From IMG/VR virus record IMGVR_UViG_3300042260_000866, positions 1 through 31,636 of that record: a DNA stretch of 31,636 nt. The stretch is one strand, 5' to 3'. Under the pieces are notes generated by a model. That model made no database searches. It was given only the letters and a program-made list of their open reading frames with translations, and was not told where the DNA came from. Numbering within the stretch: position 1 is the stretch's first letter; the number at the start of each line of letters is the position of its first letter. Below are positions 7,001 to 12,534 of this stretch, one piece after another. The translations under genes and the position numbers were made by a program. This DNA comes from a virus.

Positions 7001-7614
7001 CAGTCAAACCATTCTTCTTGGAGATGCTCCGGGATCGTGACCCGGAAGTTCATGACGATCTGGATATGTGTGGCCTCGCCCCGATAGGGATGCTGGTTAT
7101 GCGGGATCCAGGAGGGGAAGATCACCAGAAGCCCCGGTCGGGGGTTCACGCTAAAGGCCGACCGGCTTTCAAATGGAAGCCGCGGCTGATCGGCATAGCG
7201 GCTCGGGTCTTCAAGGCAAAAGCGCGGATTGCCTACCGAATTGATTGGCTGACCCGCCCCGCTCCCTGAGAGGAACAAGACCGCCGTCACATCGCCTTCG
7301 CGACTGTCGGCATGTGTGTTGATGAAGGCGCGATCCTCAATGAGAAGCGCGCGGTTCTCGCAGTAGGTGGGATCAAGGAAGGCGGCCCCCGGCCCAAGAT
7401 AATCGCCCACGCAATCGCGCACGGTCGCCAAAAGCCCCGGCGCCTCCGCCATAATACCCCGGACCCGCCGTTCCGCCGCACTCCGCCCCACCTGTGGCGG
7501 CCGCCACGCGCGGTCATAAAGCGCCTGAAGCTGCCCGGCGGCCTCGTCTGCCTCAAGCTGGTAAAAGCCAACCCGCGTGGGCCAAAGCTCAGCAATCTGC
7601 CGTTGAACCTGCAT
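7000..7614 (-). CDS. Putative 2OG-Fe(II) oxygenase B
   Basis: 204 residues. The double-stranded beta-helix signature of Fe(II)/2-oxoglutarate oxygenases is present: H101-A-D103 as the first two iron ligands, and H172 in the FPSWIPHNQHP motif as the third, like phage 2OG-FeII_Oxy_5-type proteins. The position where 2-oxoglutarate-binding Arg is expected, about 11 residues after the distal His, is His183, with Arg178 nearby; activity or cosubstrate use may differ. A GAGGG lies before the ATG, 10 bp after the Cys-tail gene, and the stop is coupled to the radical SAM gene. Likely a hydroxylase of a peptide or protein side chain in the same pathway; the target is inferred only from neighbourhood. 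Confidence 0.8.
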   Translation of the reverse strand: MQVQRQIAELWPTRVGFYQLEADEAAGQLQALYDRAWRPPQVGRSAAERRVRGIMAEAPGLLATVRDCVGDYLGPGAAFLDPTYCENRALLIEDRAFINTHADSREGDVTAVLFLSGSGAGQPINSVGNPRFCLEDPSRYADQPRLPFESRSAFSVNPRPGLLVIFPSWIPHNQHPYRGEATHIQIVMNFRVTIPEHLQEEWFD

Positions 7615-7624
7615 GCGCGCGCCC

Positions 7625-7885
7625 TCAGCAATAGCACTGACAGTTGCAGTTCGTGGCAGGCTGATATGTGCGCAGGTAAATATCGTGATACGTCATATCA
7701 CTTTGGAACTCGAGGCCGATGAAGGTGGTCGAGACGAGGTTCCCACTTCCGCTAACCTTATACTCGGTCGCCGTCTTGGAATATTCGCCAGCCGCCAAGC
7801 CGGCCGCCGGCGCCCCAGAGATCCGCGCCCAAGGCACAGAGCCCGTATCATCAATGACGATGGTGGTTCCGACCTTATAGGCCAT
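7625..7885 (-). CDS. Small fibre-like protein with C-terminal C-x-C-x-C-x-C, candidate modification substrate
   Basis: 86 residues. The start MAYKVGTTIVIDDTGSVPWA resembles N-termini and repeats of phage tail-fibre proteins (TTVIDDxxxxxWxxISG). The middle is beta-prone and Gly/Ser/Thr-rich. The only cysteines are C80, C82, C84 and C86, alternating with N, Q and Y, so the protein ends on Cys. Its ribosome binding site (GGAGGAG, 6 nt before ATG) is the strongest in the cassette, as expected for a substrate or structural protein needed in more copies than the enzymes. It lies between two oxygenase genes (11-bp overlap upstream, 10-bp gap downstream) and before a SPASM enzyme. Inference: a virion tip peptide whose Cys tail is modified. 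Unmodified metal or Fe-S binding is the main alternative. Confidence 0.8.
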   Translation of the reverse strand: MAYKVGTTIVIDDTGSVPWARISGAPAAGLAAGEYSKTATEYKVSGSGNLVSTTFIGLEFQSDMTYHDIYLRTYQPATNCNCQCYC

Positions 7886-8570
7886 GGTGCTCTCCTCCGA
7901 TGTCTAAAGGGGTTTGGGCATTGGGAAGCCGCAAGGTGACCTGCAGCGGCAGGCAAACGCGGCGGTGCCCCTCAAAGGGCGCGGAATCATGGGGGACATG
8001 CCCCTCGAAGATGACCATTGTCCCGGTGCGGGGCCGCACATCGAACCAACTGCCGGTGAAGATCGCGGTGTTTCTATTCGGCCAAAGCCGATGGCCACGC
8101 CCCCCCGGGTCGTAAAACCGCAAGGCCCCCTCGCGATAGGGCTGCGGCCCGGCGGGGCCGAAGGTGACCTCCGGGTAATAAGTCACCACAAAATCCGCGC
8201 GCGGATGGCTATGGGTAAAGATGCCGATTGTCTCCCCACCACTGTCGCCTTGCACGAAGGGTTCGGCGATGGCGTCGATCCTTTCCGGCAGATCCGCGCC
8301 ATATGCCCGTTGCAGATATTCGGCGAGACCCGTGCGCGCGGCAGAAAGCCAGGCCTCAACGACAGACTCCCCGCGATACTCGGCCAGAAGATTATGCCGG
8401 ATATGGCCAAAGGGGCTGTCGGCCGTTCCCAGATTGCGCGGATCCGCATCATCGACCACGCGGTGGCCTGCGGCATCCGCAACGGCGATCTCGGCCAAAC
8501 GCTGGTTAAGATCTGCGCTGAGAAGGCCATGCTTCACCAGCACAAAGCTCGGATAAAGGGCGGTGAACAT
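7875..8570 (-). CDS. Putative 2OG-Fe(II) oxygenase A
   Basis: 231 residues. The motif FTHSHPRADFVVTYYP (H120, H122, D126) matches the NxHxHPxxxxSGVYYV-type region of phage 2OG-Fe(II) oxygenases. The distal motif FEGHVPHDSAPFEGHRRVCL supplies H191/H194 and Arg203 or Arg204 for 2-oxoglutarate. A loop GRGHRLWPNRN between them fits the family's substrate-side region. It shares only motif-level similarity with oxygenase B. Its last 11 bases overlap the start of the Cys-tail protein gene, so both are probably translated together. Expected cytoplasmic hydroxylase acting on a peptide/protein; substrate unknown. Confidence 0.8.
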   Translation of the reverse strand: MFTALYPSFVLVKHGLLSADLNQRLAEIAVADAAGHRVVDDADPRNLGTADSPFGHIRHNLLAEYRGESVVEAWLSAARTGLAEYLQRAYGADLPERIDAIAEPFVQGDSGGETIGIFTHSHPRADFVVTYYPEVTFGPAGPQPYREGALRFYDPGGRGHRLWPNRNTAIFTGSWFDVRPRTGTMVIFEGHVPHDSAPFEGHRRVCLPLQVTLRLPNAQTPLDIGGEHHGL

Positions 8571-8581
8571 CAGACCGCCTC

Positions 8582-9469
8582 TCAGACCACAGCCACATCA
8601 ACGCGCCCGACGGCGGTGTAATGGTCGGTGTTGATCTTGATGGAGAGAGTATCGCCCGCGCGAAGGCCTAAAGCGCAAGCCCGGATCACGGCCCGCCCTT
8701 CGGCATCGGTCACCACGCGGGTCTGCGCAACATAACCGGACAGGGCCTCGAGTTTCAGGTGAGTGCTGTGGGCAAGCGGCGTGCCGTCGGCGTTTTCGGC
8801 GAGGTGGAGGGGGATTTCGATCCAAGCTTCGGGGGAGACGGTGAGATCTTCTGGCAACCGCACCGACCAATAGAACCTGAGATAGCCACGCCCATCGCTT
8901 GTTGCCTCCTCGGGACCGAGGAGGACAGGATCAGCCGTGCCGCCAAAGCCAAAGACCTGCAAATTGGGCAGGATGATGCGGCAGTCATGGAAACTGCCCG
9001 TGGCAATCGGCATCCAGACATAGCACGCAATCTGACTGCCACGCTTGGCCCGGTTGCGCTGACCAAATTCGTTTTTGTCCCAACGCGAGGTGATCAGCCG
9101 ATTGTCCCAAGTGGCGAGCATCCCCGCCCTATCCACCGGCACCTCAAACCGGCTGAAGTCGACCACCTCATCGGCCCCCTTCAGATCCGCAAGGTCGAAG
9201 ATCACATGGCTGCAATAGGCCAATAGCGTTCCCGGGGCACTCGGATCTTCAATCGCATGGGCCTCATAGAAGACCTCAGGCGTGCCTGCCCGAGAGGGGC
9301 GGTCCAGAAGTGTCGCCGCCAAAGCATCAAGGGCCAAGATGACGGGACGCTCCAGCCGATCGATCGGCTTGAAGGCAACAAGCGTCAGCCGGGTGGCGCT
9401 GAGATTGACCCCAATGGTGAGAGGGCTTGCATGCCCCAAGTGATAAAGCCCTGTGTCAGCCGCGCGCAT
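8582..9469 (-). CDS. Putative tail-fibre-associated protein with C-terminal Ig-like domain
   Basis: 295 residues, no enzyme motif. The N-terminal 200 residues are beta-rich and aromatic (AYCSHVIFDLADL, TWDNRLITSRWDKNEFGQ, CRIILPNLQVFGFGG), as in phage tip or adhesin proteins. Residues about 205-295 look like a bacterial Ig-like domain (IEIPLHLAENADGTPL ... GYVAQTRVVTDAEGRAVIR ... GDTLSIKINTDHYT). The gene overlaps the end of the S74 fibre gene by 14 bp and ends 11 bp before oxygenase A, so it belongs to the fibre/modification cassette. It may be the structural partner or carrier of the Cys-tailed peptide. The family was not recognised. Confidence 0.7.
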   Translation of the reverse strand: MRAADTGLYHLGHASPLTIGVNLSATRLTLVAFKPIDRLERPVILALDALAATLLDRPSRAGTPEVFYEAHAIEDPSAPGTLLAYCSHVIFDLADLKGADEVVDFSRFEVPVDRAGMLATWDNRLITSRWDKNEFGQRNRAKRGSQIACYVWMPIATGSFHDCRIILPNLQVFGFGGTADPVLLGPEEATSDGRGYLRFYWSVRLPEDLTVSPEAWIEIPLHLAENADGTPLAHSTHLKLEALSGYVAQTRVVTDAEGRAVIRACALGLRAGDTLSIKINTDHYTAVGRVDVAVV

Positions 9470-10058
9470 GCGGGCCCTCCTTTAGCTGATTGACCTGGAG
9501 GCTCAGGTCCTTGAAGGCCTCGACGAGGAGGCCAATGAGATTGCCATAGGCGAGGCGCAGCACCCCCTCGGTTTCGACCACGGCCTCCGGCGCCACGGCC
9601 TGAACTTCCTGGGCGATGAGACCCATTTGCCGCGTCTCGCTGCCTGCCATAGTGAAGGTGACACCGGTGAGGGCTTGGACCTTGGCCAGCGCATCCGCGA
9701 TGGGCGCGATGTCGGATTTGAGCCGCGCGTCGGACGAGGAGACGAAGTTCGGCGCCGTGACCGTGCCTGTGAATGTCGCCCCGGACAGCAAGGCAAAGGC
9801 GCTGGCATGGTTGCCATCAAGAAGATCGGCATCAAGACCTGAGCCCGGCCCATCTTGCGCGGTGATCTTGGCAAAGATCTGCGCGTCCGTCAGCGCAGCC
9901 GAGGTGACATCGACAATGCTTTCGACGCCGCTCGCGCTTTTCTTAAGGTAGAGCTTGCCGTCGGTGACATTCACCGCAAGTTCGCCGGCCGCGAGCTGCG
10001 CGGTTGTCGGCACCCGGCCGGCGACGGTTGTGCGTTTGACAAGAAGCGTATTGGCCAT
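9456..10058 (-). CDS. Tail fibre with C-terminal S74 intramolecular chaperone
   Basis: 200 residues. The N-terminus is a fibre-type start (ANTLLVKRTTVAGRVPTTAQ, then LAAGELAVNVTDGKLYLK), followed by linker sequence with LDADLLDGNHAS. From about residue 108 comes the peptidase S74/endosialidase-chaperone domain: SSDARLKSDI with the self-cleavage serine region, then QMGLIAQEVQAVAPEAV and RLAYGNLIGLLVEAFK ending in a coiled coil. This domain drives trimerisation and then cuts itself off. It is paralogous to the C-terminus of the protein at 11878-12534. Confidence 0.85.
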   Translation of the reverse strand: MANTLLVKRTTVAGRVPTTAQLAAGELAVNVTDGKLYLKKSASGVESIVDVTSAALTDAQIFAKITAQDGPGSGLDADLLDGNHASAFALLSGATFTGTVTAPNFVSSSDARLKSDIAPIADALAKVQALTGVTFTMAGSETRQMGLIAQEVQAVAPEAVVETEGVLRLAYGNLIGLLVEAFKDLSLQVNQLKEGPHARG

Positions 10059-10061
10059 GGC

Positions 10062-11306
10062 TCAGAACGTGCCCCCATCAAGGGCAATGCCATCAATCGT
10101 GCCCCCGGTGATCGCGACGCTGTTCGCGGCTTGCGTGGCGATCGAGCCAAGCCCGAGATTTGTGCGCGCGGTCGCCTTGTTCGGCAGATCAGCAAGGTTT
10201 GAGGCGGCGACAAGCTTGCCTGCCAGTGCATTGGTGACGGTGGTCGCAAAACTCGGGTCATCGCCAAGGGCGGCCGCCAATTCGTTCAGCGTGTCGAGCG
10301 CACCCGGGGCCGCATCAATCAGCGCCCCGATGGCCGTAGCCACAAAACCCGTGGTTGCCACTTGCGTGGAGTTGGTGCCCGCAACTGCCGTGGGGGCCGT
10401 CGGTGTGCCGGTCAGCGCCGGCGAAGCAAGCGGCGCCTTGGCATCGAGTGCAGCTTGCAGCCCCGTCACATCACTCACGGTATGCGCGTGCACCGAGGGT
10501 GGAAAGCTCGTGGGTTTGCCAGTGATCCCCGCCCAAGGTGCTGCATCCGCCACCTCTGCCGCATCGACCTTGCCATCATTGTCGGCATCATAGCTGGATT
10601 TGAGCATATCGCCGGGGCCAAAGGCGACGATCGCGGCTTGCACAAAGGCCGTCGTCGCCACTTGGGTCGTGTTCGTGCCTGCGATTGCGGTCGGCGCAGA
10701 GGGCGTTCCGGTCATCGCGGGCGAGGCCAGCGGCGCCTTGGCATCAAGCGCTGCCTGCAAGCCATCGACGTTGGCAATCACATGGGCATGGCTGTCGTCG
10801 ACGACAGCGGCGGTGATCGTCACATTGGCAGAGCCGTCAAAACTGACCGAGCCTGTGAGGTCGCCCGCCAGGGTGATGCTGCGCGCCGTGGCCAGCTTGC
10901 TTGCCGAAACCGCCGTGGCCGTTGCGCCAAGCTTTCCATCAAGCGCCGTCTGCAGCCCCGTCACATCGGCGATCGCATGGGTATGGGCAAGTGCAGCTTT
11001 GGTGGCGAGTCCCGCATCCATCTGCGATTTGCGCACGAGATCGTTGGCAGCACTCGCGTCCTGCGAAGATTTTGGGACAAGCGTGAAGGTCTTGGCGCCG
11101 GCAATGGTCTGCGCACCCGCCAGATCAACCAAGGCCCCCTTGCCGGCTAGCGGAACAATCGAGGTGGCATTGCCGCCGCCATCATCACCCTTGCCGACGT
11201 AAAGCGTGTCATCGACTTCATTATGGGCAAGTTCGCCCGACTTGAGGGCGGCCGGCGCCCCGGCCACCCCTGAGACGCGGCGTTTAAGCTGGATCGTATT
11301 CGCCAT
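10062..11306 (-). CDS. Repeat tail-fibre protein
   Basis: 414 residues from ATG at 11304-11306; GGAGG lies 9 nt upstream and the start overlaps the preceding stop (TGATG). An out-of-frame-looking upstream extension was discarded because it reads antisense-like Arg/Pro-rich sequence. The N-terminus (ANTIQLKRRVSGVAGAPAAL) matches fibre starts. The body has phage fibre repeats with HAHxxxDVxGLQAALDAKAP LASPxxTGTP-type units, two copies 300 bp apart and a third partial copy. Residues around 220-232 form a calcium-loop-like DADNDGKVDAAE. The C-terminal part (NLADLPNKATARTNLGLG) is a known fibre-type motif. Expected trimeric receptor-contacting fibre; no chaperone domain of its own. Confidence 0.88.
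   Translation of the reverse strand: MANTIQLKRRVSGVAGAPAALKSGELAHNEVDDTLYVGKGDDGGGNATSIVPLAGKGALVDLAGAQTIAGAKTFTLVPKSSQDASAANDLVRKSQMDAGLATKAALAHTHAIADVTGLQTALDGKLGATATAVSASKLATARSITLAGDLTGSVSFDGSANVTITAAVVDDSHAHVIANVDGLQAALDAKAPLASPAMTGTPSAPTAIAGTNTTQVATTAFVQAAIVAFGPGDMLKSSYDADNDGKVDAAEVADAAPWAGITGKPTSFPPSVHAHTVSDVTGLQAALDAKAPLASPALTGTPTAPTAVAGTNSTQVATTGFVATAIGALIDAAPGALDTLNELAAALGDDPSFATTVTNALAGKLVAASNLADLPNKATARTNLGLGSIATQAANSVAITGGTIDGIALDGGTF
10330..10790 (-). repeat. Two 160-bp fibre repeats with 300-bp period
   Basis: 10330-10490 and 10630-10790 align base for base at an offset of exactly 300 bp. They encode the same fibre unit (GLQAALDAKAPLASP followed by TGTP and GTNxTQVATTxFV). In-frame duplication within the fibre gene; such repeats allow recombination between fibre genes. 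Confidence 0.8.
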
Positions 11307-11533
11307 CAGAAAAATCCTCCATTGATCGGCGCGTCGGTGGGCAGGATCGTGACACCGGGCACGCCTTGATCGCCCTTGTCGCCCTGCGGGCCTTGTTTTC
11401 CGCCTGGTCCAGGGCTGCCATGGATGCGGACCGTCATCGGCCCGTTCCGCACTCTGGTGATGACCGGATAAGACGCGGTGACCCAAATTCTGATCGGGCC
11501 GGTTCGCACCTTGGCCGCGAGCACTGTCGGCAT
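11306..11533 (-). CDS. Short collagen-like tail-fibre protein
   Basis: 75 residues. The middle to C-terminal part carries about seven Gly-X-Y triplets (GSPGPGGKQGPQGDKGDQ, continuing to GVPG), a collagen-like stretch as found in phage fibre proteins that trimerise. The N-terminal 40 residues are beta-prone (IRIWVTASYPVITRVRNGPM). It begins 3 bp after the preceding gene and its stop overlaps the start of the repeat fibre (TGATG), so it may be assembled with that fibre. Confidence 0.75.
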   Translation of the reverse strand: MPTVLAAKVRTGPIRIWVTASYPVITRVRNGPMTVRIHGSPGPGGKQGPQGDKGDQGVPGVTILPTDAPINGGFF

Positions 11534-11536
11534 GGA

Positions 11537-11881
11537 TCAAAGCCCTCGTGTGACAGGCTGCTGAACCGGGATTTCGACGATGAACCCAAGATGGCGATCA
11601 GGCGCAAGATCTGTGCGAACGACATCGATCACCACACTTCCGACCGAAAGTGCACCCGTGATCTCAGGTCCCAAGACGATCTCAAGTGTTCGGTCATCTT
11701 CGCGGACCAGGGTTCCGGTCTCCGTCGAAAGGCTGGCCAACAAACGCTCGGACCCGACGGAGGCGCGGATTTGCGCGACCAGCCGGCAGCCTGTCGGAAA
11801 CTGTGGGGAGTCCGTTCCAAGCCGCAGCCGGTATTCGTAGCCAATCAATATAATCGGCCCTTCAGAAACCATGGTGGTCAT
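11537..11881 (-). CDS. Tail/baseplate protein with BppU-N-like beta domain
   Basis: 114 residues, mostly beta strands. The pattern (GYEYRLRLGTDSPQFPTGCR, then LVAQIRASVGSERLL, and GSVVIDVVRTDL) resembles the N-terminal Ig-like domain of phage baseplate/upper-fin proteins that describe a polar property with lower and upper limits. It overlaps the end of the S74 fibre gene by four bases and precedes the collagen-like gene. Likely structural component at the tail tip; assignment by pattern only. Confidence 0.6.
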   Translation of the reverse strand: MTTMVSEGPIILIGYEYRLRLGTDSPQFPTGCRLVAQIRASVGSERLLASLSTETGTLVREDDRTLEIVLGPEITGALSVGSVVIDVVRTDLAPDRHLGFIVEIPVQQPVTRGL

Positions 11882-12534
11882 GCCCGTTCCTCTTCAAGCC
11901 GGGCGATCCGGGCGCTCAGCTCTTTCACCGCCTCGATCAGAACGCCGGCAATGTTGCCGTAGGCGATCGACAGCATACCGCTGTCATCGGCGCGTACGAT
12001 TTCAGGCAAAACTTCCAGAACCTCTTGAGCGACAAGGCCAAGTTGTTGATGGCCGTTCATGGTGAAACGGACGCCGCGCAGGGCGCAAACAAGGTCGACG
12101 GCACCAGCGATGGTCTCAATGTCCGACTTTAGCCGGCGGTCTGAGCTCGACACGAAGTCGGTCGCAGAAACCAAGCCGGTGAAGGCAGCCCCGCTCAGGT
12201 TGGCTTTTGCCGCAAGTGTGCTGTCATAGGCCGCTGCGGATTGCGTCGCCATTGTGCCGAGCCCGAGATTTGCCCTGGCGACGGCATTATTTGCCAGGCC
12301 GGACAGGTTACCAGCGCTATCGAGCAAAGCATCCCAGCCGGTATTGTTCACATTTCTGCGGCGCAGTGCCGGCGGCGAAACCGAAGTGTCCATCCACAAC
12401 ATGCCCGCCACCGTTGGGTTTGGCGCGCTGCCTCCAGCATTCATCGATTGCAGGGCGGCAAACACCTCGTTGATCCGCGCACGCACGGCCGCACCGGCGC
12501 CATTTGCTATGACAAAATTTGACGTCTGAGCCAT
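11878..12534 (-). CDS. Tail fibre with C-terminal S74 intramolecular chaperone
   Basis: 218 residues. The N-terminal half is fibre-like (RINEVFAALQSMNAGGSAPN, then WMDTSVSPPALRRRN, and NAVARANLGLGTMATQSA). From about 125 an S74 domain begins: SSDRRLKSDIETIAGAVD, then QLGLVAQEVLEVLPEIV and SIAYGNIAGVLIEAVKELS, ending in a short coiled coil. Self-cleaving trimerisation chaperone. Its start overlaps the stop of the J-like gene (TGATG), placing it as the first fibre gene after the tip. Confidence 0.85.
   Translation of the reverse strand: MAQTSNFVIANGAGAAVRARINEVFAALQSMNAGGSAPNPTVAGMLWMDTSVSPPALRRRNVNNTGWDALLDSAGNLSGLANNAVARANLGLGTMATQSAAAYDSTLAAKANLSGAAFTGLVSATDFVSSSDRRLKSDIETIAGAVDLVCALRGVRFTMNGHQQLGLVAQEVLEVLPEIVRADDSGMLSIAYGNIAGVLIEAVKELSARIARLEEERA

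Noticed and set aside
5657-8570. Secreted RiPP antibiotic (bacteriocin) cluster
   Set aside because: No transporter, leader peptidase, recognition-domain protein or immunity gene; the genes are embedded in phage tail and lysis genes and the peptide looks like a fibre protein.
11307-11540. N-terminal extension of the repeat fibre upstream of 11306
   Set aside because: It reads Arg/Pro-rich sequence from the other frame of the collagen-like gene; the ATG at 11306 has GGAGG and a fibre-like start.
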